From assembly GCA_020064725.1 (NCBI GenBank), contig JAGTWJ010000002.1:3472001-3536000 (forward strand): a stretch of 64,000 bases of DNA, in the 5' to 3' direction. Below the pieces are notes generated by a model. The model saw only the letters and a program-made list of their open reading frames with translations, searched no databases and was not told where the DNA came from. Below are positions 10,076 through 22,700 of the stretch, one piece after another. The position numbers and the translations under genes were made by a program. Numbering within the stretch: position 1 is the first letter of the stretch; each line of letters starts with the position of its first letter. Source of the stretch: Drechslerella dactyloides. Taxonomy: Eukaryota; Ascomycota; Orbiliomycetes; Orbiliales; Orbiliaceae.

Positions 10076-10958
10076 TGCGACAGGTCGGCAGCCACGACTG
10101 GCGGCTCAATTGTACGGGGTGTAGGGCGTATGGCGGAGAGATATGTCGCTGTCGTCTCCTTCGAGGCCAGATGTGTGTATTTTGGATATAGGGGAGAGCT
10201 GTTGGGAGGAGATGCAAAAGTTAGCTGCCTAAGTTAAAACGTAAATAGGAGAATTGACAATGAATAAGCGGAGTACTTTGGCAGGGAAGAGCTCCCCGCC
10301 GACAGCCGACTGGAAACAGCAAGAACTCACCCTCGAGACCTAGTGGACTTGGAGATGTCGCAAATGCACGCTGTCTGCGCCGCGACGTTGGAGTTTCTGG
10401 TGTTCACCAATCGAGAGCCGGTCCGCAGCCAATGGTCGGGCCCGTTCGGGAGGTACAGATTCGAAGACTAGACGTTGAAATGCAGTGCGAAAGGGTGCCA
10501 GAAGAGCGGCCGATGGGTTCCGCCGGAGCAATGCCATGTTAAATTATAAATACGACCTGCCCTGGCCGGCTTCTTCGCTCGGCCTTCCGCCTTCCCAGAA
10601 TCCGAGCCAGAGTTTTTCTTAATTAGCGGAGTTCCGGTGCGCGTGAGAACACTCGACCAAAACGTGCGCCACTGATTCGATTCCAACGGCGCAGCGCGGG
10701 AATTAAGGAAAGCGCCCCTGTCCATCCGTCGAAAATTATGTCCGGTCGCCGGACATAAAGCTGCTCCGTTCGCACTGTCGGACTGTATATAAACCCGCCG
10801 GCAAGGCTGCATGCGATCAATATGTAAACCGAATCAAAAGACAGGAAATACATTGGCGAACTCTATAATACAGCGGGGAATCGTGTACGCAGACGCTACA
10901 AAAAAATTAAAAGGATTTAAAAACAGTTAAACCAAAAAATTAGAAAATTAAAACACAA
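10076..10958. promoter_or_regulatory. Upstream region of ERG3 and 3' flank of the F-box gene
   Basis: No gene supported. It must contain the ERG3 promoter and leader. I looked for fungal sterol-regulatory element patterns and found none I could defend. The last 80 bases are AT-rich and probably hold the F-box gene's 3' untranslated region. Confidence 0.4.
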
Positions 10959-12224
10959 CTAATAGATGTCGTCATCGTCGTCGTCTTCTCTGTCCGACGA
11001 ACTGTCCGAGATGTAGTAATAGCTGTCGTCATCGGATCCCAAGTCGCTCTCCTCTCCTTCTTTGTTCTCTCCCTCGCTCTCGCTGCCCGGCTCTCCTTTG
11101 ACGAGAAACACCTGCTCCGGCGTCAATGTTCTCTTGTTCCTCCTCAAGAAGGCCTTGGCCACTCTTTCTTCCGATATCGACGCCAGGGAGGTATAATAGC
11201 GACTAGTCTCAGATACCCAGCTCCACTCCACACGCTCGAGTGACCCTGTAAGCTTTGCTAGGGCGTCGTAGTCTTCCTGTCGAAAACACGAATCGACAAG
11301 CTCCAGTCGCTTGACTGTCGACCTGCGCCTTGCCGTCAAAAGACTGTTGACAGTGTCGAAAAGCGGGATATGCTGACGGAATTCAATGGTCGCGCAGTGG
11401 CGTACTCGAGCCGTCTGGAGGCGCGGTAGTAGGAGAATTTTGGCGAGATATTGCGCAGGCCACCCGAGATAAAATCCATTCGGATCCTGATGGTCCTTGT
11501 AGTCGTGTGCAAAGTACGTAATGTTGGCCAGGCCCGGTAACCATTGTTTGGGATTCAGGTTCATGTGGAACCACAACGGGTGAACGTCCTCTCGACGGGG
11601 TGTGGTGCCTGCCGAAATGGCGTCGTAGTACGCCCAGCCGTCGTCATAGTTGCCTTTAGGAGACCATTTGTACCCGTCACCGCAAGAAGCTTCAATCACA
11701 CGAATTCCCTCACGGGCGGTGAAGGTTGGGTAGATGAGACCTTCAAATGCTTCACCGAGATCTAGCGATTCCAGGTTTGGTGTAAAGCATAGTAAGAATG
11801 GGAGCAGCGCTTCTGAGTTCAAGCCGGTCCATATCGCTCTGATGGTATCACCAGTCAGCCATTCGCTGCCAAGATGTTCAATCTGCTCCCGCTCTTCCTT
11901 CGTCCAGCTCCATATGGCGGCCCAAGTTTTGGGCTTCATCGGTCGGCGACGGTGCCATGTGACCTTGATAGACTTGAATCGTTCGCCGATTTGCGGGTTG
12001 ATGAGTAGGCATCGAATCAGTCTCCACGCCGAGTGCGCCGTAACGTCGACTTTGAAAGTGTAATCGATTTTGCAATGCTGTATGATATCTCGGAACGTCT
12101 TGCAGACTTGCTGGCATCTACCAAGGTCTGCGCATGTCAGGTTGTCGCCAGAGAAGATATCAAAAAGTAGTTCAGTCGGGAGGTCGAAGATTGATGTCAT
12201 CGTTTTGGCGAGTTTTGGTGTCAA
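10959..12224 (-). CDS. F-box domain protein with acidic C-terminal tail
   Basis: A single exon of 421 residues. The N-terminus MTSIFDLPTELLFDIFSG, with CQQVCKTFRDII about 30 residues later, is a typical F-box, which docks on Skp1 in SCF ubiquitin ligases. A second in-frame ATG at 12200 begins directly before the F-box and may be the real start. The middle lacks WD or Kelch repeats. It has leucine-containing segments such as LESLDLGEAFEGL and VKRLELVDSCF, which suggests a degenerate leucine-rich-repeat-like substrate region, common in large fungal F-box families. The last 45 residues are highly acidic, with runs of Asp and Ser, and end DDDDDDIY. The substrate is unknown. Confidence 0.85.
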   Translation of the reverse strand: MTPKLAKTMTSIFDLPTELLFDIFSGDNLTCADLGRCQQVCKTFRDIIQHCKIDYTFKVDVTAHSAWRLIRCLLINPQIGERFKSIKVTWHRRRPMKPKTWAAIWSWTKEEREQIEHLGSEWLTGDTIRAIWTGLNSEALLPFLLCFTPNLESLDLGEAFEGLIYPTFTAREGIRVIEASCGDGYKWSPKGNYDDGWAYYDAISAGTTPRREDVHPLWFHMNLNPKQWLPGLANITYFAHDYKDHQDPNGFYLGWPAQYLAKILLLPRLQTARVRHCATIEFRQHIPLFDTVNSLLTARRRSTVKRLELVDSCFRQEDYDALAKLTGSLERVEWSWVSETSRYYTSLASISEERVAKAFLRRNKRTLTPEQVFLVKGEPGSESEGENKEGEESDLGSDDDSYYYISDSSSDREDDDDDDIY

Positions 12225-13136
12225 AACAACTCGAGGTGATAGATAGAGGACTGAAATAGATAGTAGACAATATACGTAGATATTCTACGTTTGCCTTTGT
12301 TGCTTTGTTGGCATTGGACGAATTATCAGGCTCTGTTCCTAAGGGACGGACAGCGAGAGACCGTTAAGTACACCGCCAGCGTATTCCAGCATTCCATTCT
12401 ACGAAAGCGGCCGGAATGGGTATCTCGACGCTGGGTCATGTACGGTCGGTCCAAGCCCGAGAACTAGGAGCCCCAGAGTCATATCAGTGTACTAATTCCA
12501 TACGTCGACGGAGCCTTAGCACAGATAATAACACCCGAACGTACCACGAGGCAGCCTTATTCTCCACTCCGAAAGCTTCTCCAATCCAGAATCAGTCCAG
12601 AATCAATCCAGAAGGGTTTTCAGGGCGTGCGTCGGTTGCGACGCCGGAAACGTCAGAGCATCACGTATTGGGCTGGTGGTTGGCCGGACATGCCAGGTTC
12701 GTGACTCAGGTTGAGTCTAGATGCGTGGTCGAATACCCTGCCTCGATCGCAGCCGGCGCGCATACATATGCTATCCCCTGCAGTCAGCGGAAAATGAATC
12801 CTGACCGCGGCAGTCCAGACGTGCTCGAGTCATGGTTTTGATTGCGTGTCCAGCCGATGCCGGTTGCAATTGTGATAGGAGGTTACGGTGGTTGTCTCGT
12901 GAAGCAAACAAAGGGCGGCGAGGGACGGTGGTGAGATTGCGATGCCGCCATCGCACCAATGGCAGCAACACAGCGCATTGTTGTTGCAGTTTCTCTCGCC
13001 ACCGAATTTGACGTCGGGCGTTTCCTCTAAACTTCTTCAGTCCGCCTCGTCGTCGTCACCAGTACGTCAGAAAGCACCCCGATTGCCCGAGCAGGCGACG
13101 TCAGAGGACGGTAGTACAGACACCGAGCAGCAAGCC
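12225..13136. promoter_or_regulatory. Divergent intergenic region between the F-box gene and CAF16
   Basis: Both flanking genes start outward from here, so it should contain two promoters. The CAF16 frame stays open to an ATG at 12942, but the added 65 residues are low-complexity Ser/Pro/Gln and have no counterpart in the family. Confidence 0.4.
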
Positions 13137-14258
13137 ATGTCGGGCCTATCCGAGGTATCCACGTCCATCTCGATAGACGACCTCTCGTACACCTATCCCA
13201 ATGGCAAGAAGGGCCTCTCCCACGTCTCCTTCGATGTCCCGCCCGGCTCGCGAACGCTGCTCATCGGCTCCAACGGAGCTGGCAAGTCAACTCTGCTCAG
13301 GCTCGTCGCTGGTGCGTAATCGTATCTGCCTTGCAAACTGATTCTTGAAACATGCATCTTTGCTTTGCGCATGTGCGACATGCAAACGTGGGGTGCCTGC
13401 ATGCACGCCAGACGACGTCCATATGAGCACAGTACACATATATGCATACGCAAACAGCGATCTAGAATCCTAAGGAATAAACTAAACATTGACATCGGCT
13501 ATTCCTTGCAGGGAAAACACTCGCTCGCGACGGCACCATTCTTGTCGGCGGCGTCGACCCCTTCAAACAGGGCCTGGAGGGCGTAACATACCTTGGCGTC
13601 GAATGGGTCCTCAACCCCATCGTCCGTACCGACATCTCCGTCACCGAACTCCTGCATTCCGTCGGCGGCACCTACTACTCCGCCCGACGGGATGAGCTGA
13701 TCGCCATCCTCGACATTGACGTCGACTGGCGCATGCACGCGGTTTCGGATGGCGAGCGGCGCCGCGTGCAATTAGCGATGGGGCTCGTGAGGCCGTGGAC
13801 GATGTTGCTGCTGGATGAGGTTACCGTCGACCTGGACTGCTTGGCGCGGTGGCGGTTTCTGGACTGGCTGAAGCGGGAGACCGAGACCAGAGGGTGTACG
13901 ATTGTACGTTCCTTATCCGTCTATCGTGTGTTATGCACCATTGAGAGCGTAATAGATATTGGCTAGGACTAGTTGCTGACGAGAAATATAGCTATATGCG
14001 ACTCATATCACCGATGGCCTGGCGAGCTGGCCGACCCATCTCGTCCGTATGACGCTGGGTGAGGTCCGGCAATGCGGCCCCATCGCGGAATTCTTCCCAC
14101 CGGAAACGCCATCTGAAACGGCACATGTCCAAGATGCGGTGGTCGGACGAAACTCATCATTATTGGAGCTGGTGATGCGCTGGCAGGCCGAGGACCTCGT
14201 TGAGCGAGGGCCCAGGCCCTCTGCGAAGAGACTGCAAGAGGTGAAAACGGCAAACTAG
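13137..14258 (+). CDS. CAF16: CAF16-type soluble ABC ATPase
   Basis: Yeast Caf16 is a non-membrane ABC ATPase associated with the Ccr4-Not transcription and mRNA-decay complex. The three exons, 13137-13311, 13512-13903 and 13992-14258, give 277 residues, against 289 in yeast from memory. Visible motifs are Walker A GSNGAGKST (44-52), the signature VSDGERRRV (136-144, with SDGER where SGGQ is usual, as in this subfamily), Walker B LLLDEVTVDLD (157-167) and the switch histidine in LYATHI (194). No membrane domain is present. An in-frame ATG at 12942 could add 65 residues. I prefer 13137 because homology begins just after it. The gene converges on ELP2, with about 225 bp between the stop codons. 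Confidence 0.93.
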
Positions 14259-14483
14259 ACAATAGATGCTTGGCCTCCCTGTCTAACACCCTACCCTACC
14301 TGGCTCTGTGATTTATCATGCGACTGCTGTTCTTAGCGGGACTTCAACGTCCATGTATTGGGTATAAATACGTACTCGCTTCTTTACCGCGCATGTTTAT
14401 GCTTGTCATCTCAACGATTGATACCCCTGTTTTATATCGATATCATTCTTTTCATGTGTGAATGTATTTACAACGATGGCTCT

Positions 14484-17171
14484 TCAAAGAGCTATGTCAT
14501 ATATTCGGACCGACGAGTCCTCACTCGAGAGCGCCAGCTCAAACTTCCCCGTCTCCTCGCCGCTCGTCGGCCTCCACGCGATCTGAGTAATCGTTTTATC
14601 TGGTACCATCCACGCTTCCAGCTCTAGATACCGCTCCCACGAGCCGATACCCCCCTCTTTGACCGCCGCTTTATACACACTCCACGCCCCGCTCTCCAAT
14701 CCCGGCGCGAGCAGCACGTACCTCCCGTCCTCGATCGTAACGGTCCGGTCCAAGATATCGATCGCAGTGATCGGTTCCTCGAACTTGACGGCCTCCGTGC
14801 ACGTCCACTCCTTCCCGTCCGGTGACAGCGTCCATACTTTGATCGTCTTGTCCCTTGCGGCGGTCACGAACACCCTGCCAGCCTGCACGGGTACCCACTT
14901 ACCGTCGAAGATAACTCTCGTCTGCGCCTTCGGCATCGCCTGATGCACGGCGTACGGCGTCGCCAGGTCGTCATCTGTAGCGGCGGACCGCTCGAAGACC
15001 GTCCACTGCCGATCTCGGCCGACGCTGAGCATATACTTGTCGTCCGCGGAGAAGGCGATGCGGTTCACGGTGAGCGAATGGGCTTCCAACGCAGGCTTGA
15101 GTTGGCGCCAGGTCTTCGTTTCGAACATGCGGATGACGGCGTGCGTGACTGAGGAGGCCTTGCATGCTGTCGCGACGACATCGCCGCGGTTGCTGCATGC
15201 GAGTGTCGAGATTTCGTAGCCGTGGCCGTAAAGTTTTTCCTCCTCGGGCCATAGCGTATGTCGGGATAGCGAGTCTTCGAAGGGTGGGTACGCGGATCCG
15301 GAGACGGTGTCTTCCGCTGGTCCATCGTTGCCCGCAGACTGGTCTTCGTTTCCGTCGCCGGGATCCGCTGTCGCCGTCACTGCTTTATTCGAAAGTCCGA
15401 GTACCGGTTGGCTAGCAACGTCGGGGAGGGCATCGATGTCCGCCAGCGTGATGTCGCACATGCCTTGTAGAATCTTCGCGATGCCACGAGGCTCACCGAA
15501 GACCCGCAGCAGCTTCTCCTCCGCGCCGCTGACGAATTTCGTCGGGCTGAGCGAGGCGATCGAGTTGATATCGTAGCCGTGGATCTGTGGTCGCGAGAAC
15601 TCGAACCAGGAGCGGTGCTTTGATGATTTCCAGCGCGCGTAGAGCCTCGTCGACTGATCCAGACTGAACATGTCACCGCTGTCAGCATTTCACCCTACAT
15701 ATCACGTCTATGAAGAGCTGCCTTACCTCGTCGACAGCAAGTACCTCCCATCCTTCTCCCATGCGATTCCCGTCGCTGCCCGAACGTGCCCCGTCACCGC
15801 AGGCCGCTGACTCCACGTCCCGTCACCTTCATCCGCCCACCGCCGCCACCCGCCAGACTTCCCGAACGACACAACCTGCATGCCATCAGGCGCCCACAAG
15901 CCCGTCCAGAACCCGCCCGTGCTGCCCGTCGCAGTACTCGACCCCTTCATCCCGCTCGCCTCGCCCAGCCGCGCAGTGCACACCCATATCCCGGACGTCT
16001 CGTCCGCCTGCCAGATCGATAGCGAGTTGTCCGCCGATGACGACAGCAGCGTGACGGACCCGTCCGGTGAGCGCCGCCAAGCGACGCTGTATATCCAGTC
16101 TTCGTGGCCGAGGAGCAGCGCTTCGAATGTCACGCTGTACGGCATCTCTGCGACCGCGAATCTGTGCGCTCGGTTCGAGAGCGCCTGGCCCATGACCACT
16201 GCGCTGGAGCCCGCGGACTGCGCGGGCAGTTCGCTGCCGCGGTGGACCCGCCACAGCCGGATATACTTGTCTTGACTGCCGCTTGCAAGCAGCAGGTCTC
16301 CGTCTCCGTCTGCGCTCTCAACGGCGCTGACGGGAACGTCGCGGACGAACGAGAGCGAGCGGACCCAATTCTCGTGGCCCGTGAGCGTGGCAGCATGCTT
16401 GAACCCCCCGCCGCTGGATATACCGTCAGAAACGTAAATCTGCACGGCAGACGACGAGCCTGCGACAGCAAGGATCCAGGCATCTGCGGCCGAGGCCCGC
16501 AACCGTGCAAGCGCAATGCTCAGCGGAAGGTATTTCGGCGTCGTGGTGATACTCTGGATACAGCGTAGCTGGTCCTCACCCGCCTTCAAATCCACCATCC
16601 ATATCTTGACCGTCCCATCCGCCGACGCCGATGCGATGATCGTGCCTCCCGTACCATCGCCGTCGAGCTTAGTGCTCGTGCTGACTCTCCTCTCCACTGC
16701 GACGTCCACGATTGAACCTTCGTGGCCCAATCCAAGCCCCGCCTGCTCGTACCGCGGCTCGCCATCGTCCGAACAGCTACGCTGCCTCCACAGCCGCAAC
16801 GTCCCATCGACGCTGCCGGACACGAGCACGCTATCGTCCGGTGCGACATCGGCCTCGATGAAGCGGACAGCGTTGACCTTATCAGTATGGCCCTTGAGCG
16901 TCGTGAGAACACCCGAGCGAGATGTCTCCGCCTAATATGCACGCAAACATACAGATCATGTCAGCTAGAGTATCGTAGAAAATTGTGGAATAGTCCGATA
17001 TATGTGTAAAAGAGTGTGCATACGTGCCTCCTCTGTCCGCCAGATGGCGATGGTATTGCCGGCGCCGTAGGCTATCAGACCGGAGTTGACATCCCAGTCC
17101 GAGGCGGTGGGTACGCGGTTGGCGCCGACGGCGATGAATGACGGCGCTATCCGGCCTTGGGTGTCTGTCAT
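14484..17171 (-). CDS. ELP2: Elongator complex subunit 2 (WD-repeat protein)
   Basis: Elp2 is the double WD-propeller scaffold of Elongator, which installs the cm5/ncm5 groups on wobble uridines of tRNAs. I model three exons, 17171-17028, 16931-15727 and 15678-14484, giving 847 residues, in the family range. The N-terminus has DVNSGLIAYGAGNTIAIWR, then LKGHTDKVNAVRF and a long series of WD units ending DGTLRLWR, DKYIRLWR, DNSLSIWQ, DQSTRLYARW, DKTIKVW and DSSVRIYD. The Elp2 hallmark FSRPQIHGYD lies in the last exon. The second intron is ordinary and splits a serine codon. The first intron only preserves the frame if it starts with GC (GAG|GCACGT), because the nearby GT leads to a phase clash. 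This is a probable GC-AG intron. Confidence 0.94.
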
Positions 17172-17703
17172 CTTGACGTTTTGTCCTAGCAGAGACTTAA
17201 TGGGTGGATGTGTGGTATATTTTATATCGCCGTGGCAGAAAATCCTTGAGTCAATCGCTTGCGGGACAGTCTACAACGCACGCCAGCCAGCTACAATGGA
17301 TCGCTTTTGTGACTGAAAATGCATCTCGACGTACTATCGATAGGGCACATGTAACTAACAAGCCGCGTGTATGGCGATCAAATTGAATCTATGTCTTAGC
17401 TCAGTATATCTACATCTCGTTCATAGATAGGTTAGGCAGCAAATGGTAAGGAATCGATCCAAACAGCGAATCCCAATATCAAGTTCTCGCAGGTATATAA
17501 CGCCAAAGCCTGTAAATACCACCGCCACACCGCATGCGCATCTCAAGCATTCTGCATACAAAGGCAAACGAAAAAAAAACCATCGCAATCATACGTTAAC
17601 AACATGGATCCCGTAACACGACTCCGACAGAGCTAGTTGGCTGATGAGCCCCCATCGAGTTTATATAGATATATCTATAATTCAACTTCTAATCCGGCTG
17701 CCG
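17172..17703. promoter_or_regulatory. ELP2 upstream region and 3' flank of the PFK-2 gene
   Basis: Both neighbours are on the minus strand, so this is the 3' end of the kinase gene followed by the ELP2 promoter. No open frame with recognisable content. Confidence 0.4.
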
Positions 17704-19763
17704 CTAGATGTTGAACGTTGGAGGGAACGCAAACGGCGTAACGGGTATATCCTCGTGGATCCCGGGTGGGATGGGTATGCGTTTCGCGATATTGTTGTAA
17801 CTCGCCGGAACGATCTGCATGGGAGAACAGTAAGTCAGCTGCAGTGCACGCAAAACCAGTCCAAGGTAACGAGAGGTAGCCTACCTCAACAATCTCGTCT
17901 CTCCCAAACCGCATCGTGGGTATGTCGGCTGTAGAGCACGCCATCAGGTATGCGTACAACACTCGCAGCACGGACTCGTGTGCGATAATCAGAAGATCGT
18001 TATGCTCTCTCTCCAATTCCAGGATGATCGGCTCCAGCCGCACCGCTAAATCATGGTAGCTTTCCGAACGTGGGTACCGATGATGGTATGGATCCGCATT
18101 GTGTTTTTCAAACTCCTCAGGGTACGCCTCGCGGATCTGTTCTTCGGTCATGCCCTCGACAGCTCCTGGGTTGAGCTGCGATAGTTGCTGGCGCTGCCGG
18201 ACCTTGAGACCCCTCCTCGCTAGTTGGTCGGCGGTCTGCACTGTGCGTATCCGGGTTGATGTCCAGACTACAAGTGGGCGTTCCTCTTTCGAGCCGCCTC
18301 GGGCCACGTGAGCGCGGTGCTCTTCGACGCGAAATTTTGTAATCGTATCGGAGAGTCTGCGAGAGTAGTCTAAGCCGGCGTCGGAGAGTGGTGAATCGGA
18401 TTTGTAGGAGTCTCGTGTCGCGGTACCAGCCTAAGGATTTGAAGTTTGGTCTTAGCTCTTGATACCTTCGCGCTCGGGGTACAGAGATCGGGAACTTACC
18501 CTAGCAAAGTATGTTCTCCGTGTTTTGATGTGTAGATTCATGAGGTAAAAGACGATTCGGTTCGGTAGGTATCCAAATCGGCAGTTGTTTACGATGATTC
18601 TCTCTCCGGCGTTTATCATCTGTGTAGCACGGGTTTCATGATTAGCTCGGCAAGCAAAGGGGTTCGGCTATAGAGGTATAAGTGAGTTGAGACACACTTT
18701 GATATAGTCGAGTTCCGTCTCCTCCATGGTTTCAAAGTGAGGAATCTTGACGTCGATTCTGCGTAGGTAGTCCTTGACCGCATCTTCAGGTTTCCAACCA
18801 GCATACTAGGACAATATCAGCTCGATGATCATCAAAATCTAGTTCTTGGGAGTTTCTCATACATCTGGCGAGCTAATCTTGACGTTTCTGACATTCTCCT
18901 CTATGATCTTCATATCGTCACAGGTCGATTCTATGAAGATTGGCTGAGAAAAAAGTCAGCGTTTCGATACCAAATGTCCACAGGCGATATTCCATCTTAC
19001 ATGAATGTCATTTTTAAGGAATTCCTTGGCCAACTGTCTCCGACCTGCGGCTGTGGGGTTGACTGCATCGTACAGCGCGACTTGGCCGTTCTGTTTTTCA
19101 AAGAACTCGTAGATATCCTGTCGGCACTCTCGTAGTATCTTCTGTCGGAGTTGAACGGAAGAGGAGGACGCTGGCGAATCGCAAGAGAGTAAGTATATGC
19201 TTTTGAGCACCGGACCGCCCGTTCAAACAGGCTTTGGCATACCGTTAACGAAGAAATAATCCGGTGGGACATCCTGTCCTGGTGCGCAATGTGTCCTCCG
19301 GTAGTCACCTAGGTGAAATGCGTGTGTTGTAACGCCGAGCCTACGAAAGTCAACTTCCATTGTGTTTTGATCCATGGATGAGGCGATAATGATGTAGTGA
19401 TCTTACCATCGTAGATACCGGGTCAAGGCGACTGATAGGTGACTAAGTAGCAATCATGCGGGTTTAGCATCGCATGCCAGGCGACTTTTAAGCAGGGGCT
19501 TTCATGTCAGTGACGTACGTTTTCCCTCGGGCTGGGAGCCCGACTGTGATAATAGCTATCTTCCCGGAATGAAACAGTCGGCCGCTCTCAGTGGTGTAGA
19601 GCTGGGCCGGGCCCATTTCGCCCTTGACAATGGGCCATTTTTCGTGCACTTTGGACGATTCGAACATGGGTGATTTAGCCAGGCTCGTTCCGCTGCCGAC
19701 AGACTCAAAATAAGACAAGGGCGGGGGGACGGTGAGAAGGGTGGTGGTGGTAGCGGTCTGCAT
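17704..19763 (-). CDS. 6-phosphofructo-2-kinase / fructose-2,6-bisphosphatase family, probably kinase only
   Basis: The enzyme makes fructose 2,6-bisphosphate, the activator of phosphofructokinase-1. Nine exons join in phase: 19763-19519, 19442-19407, 19340-19243, 19170-19001, 18943-18863, 18805-18698, 18619-18500, 18430-17885 and 17814-17704, giving 504 residues. The kinase part shows Walker A GLPARGKT (75-82), LGDYRR, the PDYFFVNAS region and FIESTCDD. The phosphatase part keeps Arg346 and Arg348 (TSTRIRT), Glu378, RYPRSESYHDL and His437 (IAHES). The catalytic RHG triad is replaced by Arg286-Ala287-Gly288, so the phosphohistidine cannot form. From established knowledge, yeast Pfk26 also lacks this histidine (Ser) and is kinase-active. 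I infer a Pfk26-like function here. The substitution spans an exon junction, AGG|GCTGGT. Confidence 0.95.
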
Positions 19764-22700
19764 CTGGACTGCAGCTGTGTTGATATACACAGCGGTAGAC
19801 GGTGTATGGAAGGAAAACTAGCTCTATCTAGCTCTCGCAGTGCTGCGTGATGGCACACACTCCCAATACAACTCGAACAGCGATGCGGATATAAAAAGTA
19901 TACGACGAAGGGAAGAGAGAGGTGAAGTCATTGCATATGCCAGGTGAGCGGTCGCCGCTGGGGCGTCCAGTTTTTAATATATAGATCGGGGAGCTCGGCG
20001 CGGCAGCAAGATAAGGTACATTACATATTGCATAATGTGCTACCACCAACCAGACTGCTCGGGTACGCCAGATAATGGCTAAGGAATGCAGGCATGGGGG
20101 CCCTTCGATTGGGCCAAACCAACTTACCTGCATCGACATCCACATTGGAGTTCCTGCGATAAGTCACTGCCGTGGGAGGTGGGGTCCCTGGGGCCCTGGA
20201 TGATATCACAAAGAGAGTTTGTCAGAGACCCGATTCAGATCAAGACCCGGAGCCAGATATAGAACTGCAAGGAAAAGGGATTTTGCTCCGCAGCCATGCA
20301 CCGCGGCGTTTGATCACTGCTGCTGGAGCGAGAGAGCAAGAGTGCCCGGGCAGTGCCTGGCGTAGGACCAAAATGCTCGAAACGGTGACCTGAGGGAACT
20401 TGAAGTTTGAGACTCCAGACTTCGTGTCCGCTTGCTTCGAGTGCACTTACCGGAGGCCGCTTTCCCTGGTCATTTCTTATTCGACCAGTTGCCGGCCACC
20501 AAGAAGGAAGGAACAAGCTTCCTGAGACCTTGCGAAAACCTCGGAGAGACGGTTTGGCACAGTTCTTGCCGGCGGGCCAAGGACGGGTGGGATCTCAAAC
20601 TGGGCGTGGCCGCGATATATTGAGTCTGGGATGTCAAACCCTGGCCGGGAATTGCGATATTGCTGTCAGGAAGTCTAGTGCGATGGCCCTGGGAGTTAAC
20701 CATCATGTTTTAATATCTGAAGTGAATCGAGAGCGGGTCCCGCCGCGGCTGTCGGTACACCGAAAATTTCCGACAGCACCGGACCCGTGCCGAATTCGGG
20801 AGACCGCTCTCTCGCGAACAGGACACACCGGACGGACGAGTGGACGACCAGGACTGCAAGCTGGCGGGCGACCTACATACCAGTACCAGCGGACCGTCGA
20901 CCAGGAACGAGCGGCCGGTCCAGGTCAGACCTGATTCGACTTGAGTGGGAGCACCGGATGGGGGTGGGAGCAGCGTTCGAAGTGCAGCGGTGGGTGTAGC
21001 AGGCCGGCGAGGCTGGTTTCGCGGATGGTGCTCAGCCTGCCAATTCGCATTCGTCATCTGACACGGGTGGCCGCCTCCTCTCGAGCTGCCCAGACTGCGG
21101 CGTGGAGGACGAGGGAAGGAAGCGATTGGCCGTGGCCAAGTCAACGGCGTGGGGGCTCGTCCGGACTCGAATCAACCGTCAACGTCCGTTCAACGTCAAC
21201 GTACTCCGCCAGCGTCTCGTCTGGACTGTCCCGCCGCATCGTCGAGCAGGCTGGTCCCCGGCAGATGGATCTGATGCGATAAGATAACACCCCTTGGCGC
21301 CATCGCCTGCCAGAGAAAGGAATAAAAAGGCGCCGGCCCAGGAAAAGGATCCGTGCCCTGGCGAGTGCTAACGAAGAAGGCAGCACGTGTCATCCTTTGT
21401 CTGTACGCGGACGGTACATGATGCAGGTATGTCCAGATTGTATTACATGATCTGGCCGAGGATTTGCTGGCCTCCCTTACTCGTGCATGAGGGCTCAATT
21501 TCAGTCGAACAGTTCCGAAACGGCCGGCCGGGCAAGAAGGAATGTTTCCAGCTCCAGCGTCCGATGATGGCGACACCGCGATCGAGGATGCGAATTATAA
21601 AGTCTCCTGTACGCGAGTGCTCGGTCCGCCGCCACTGCAGGAGATTTAATTGAGCGAAACGATCGAAGAATGCACCATCATAGCATTCGGACATTTGATT
21701 GCTGATCGCCACTTCTGGCTGCCTTGCGCGATGGATCAATGCTGCCAGCTTCCGCCGCGGATATCTACTTGCGTACCGTATAGGCAAAGGTTGTACTCGA
21801 GTAAGTTTGCTGACACGATGACGGCACATCCGTCTACACGGTGGAATGATTGCAGCTGCTAACGACATACAACAGCCTCGGACAATCGAGATCACTCAGC
21901 TGGCACCAGATGCTTGGGTGAAATGCATCCACCCACTCCGAGACGGACGGCACAGCTGAGCAATCATCTCATCCAGCTGCCTGCCCGTCTGCTGTTCTCC
22001 GTCGACACCTGCCATGCCGACGGGATGGATCCTGCCCAGCAGCAGCCTCCAATGCAAAACGCTTCCCTCCTCCAAGCAAGGGCCCACCCAACTTTATTAT
22101 TGCTTTTGCTTTCGGAGGGTGGATCACGGCATCAAACGTGCCAAGCAGCGGTTATCCCCAGTTGCTTTTTCTCGCATGCCAATTTGGCCTGCATGCTTTG
22201 TTTTTCGGGCTCGTCACCTTGCTTTTCCTGCTACCGAAATTAACTAACAATGCATCGGTGCGCCGCGCACCTTACTCGACTCGTCCGACTGACATGAATA
22301 CGCCGTCGAAGTCGTTAGTGTCCTCTGGCTGGGAAGTTTTTTGCTCTTCGACTGTCCACCACGATTCGTATGCAAGCAATGTATGTCAGTACATCATGTA
22401 CGTGAAGTTTGCTTGTTCTGACATGCTACAGCATCGGTTCTGCAAGCTGGAGCACTCCCTCCCAGTCGGTACCGCGGTGACATCCCATCTACTCGATCTA
22501 CCATATTCTTTGGCGTGCGCAGCCCCGTACTCGCAAAGTATCGTGAGAGCGCCAATCATCCGTCGTTTGAGAAGCCTCCATCGAGCTCAGCCTTGTTTTC
22601 TTCCTCCCAACTGACGACTTTTTTGGAGGAGCCGTGTGCTTGTTCGTTTCATGTCGGCTCTGCCATGCCATGCCCATGTCATCCGTTTATAGAACGTCGA

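Noticed and set aside
12942..13136. N-terminal extension of CAF16 from an upstream ATG
   Set aside because: The extra 65 residues are low-complexity and the ABC domain homology begins after 13137. It remains possible as a leader peptide.
20407..21895. Several frames of 140-175 codons between the PFK-2 and TUP1 genes
   Set aside because: They overlap on opposite strands, have no conserved stretches and no plausible splice structure.
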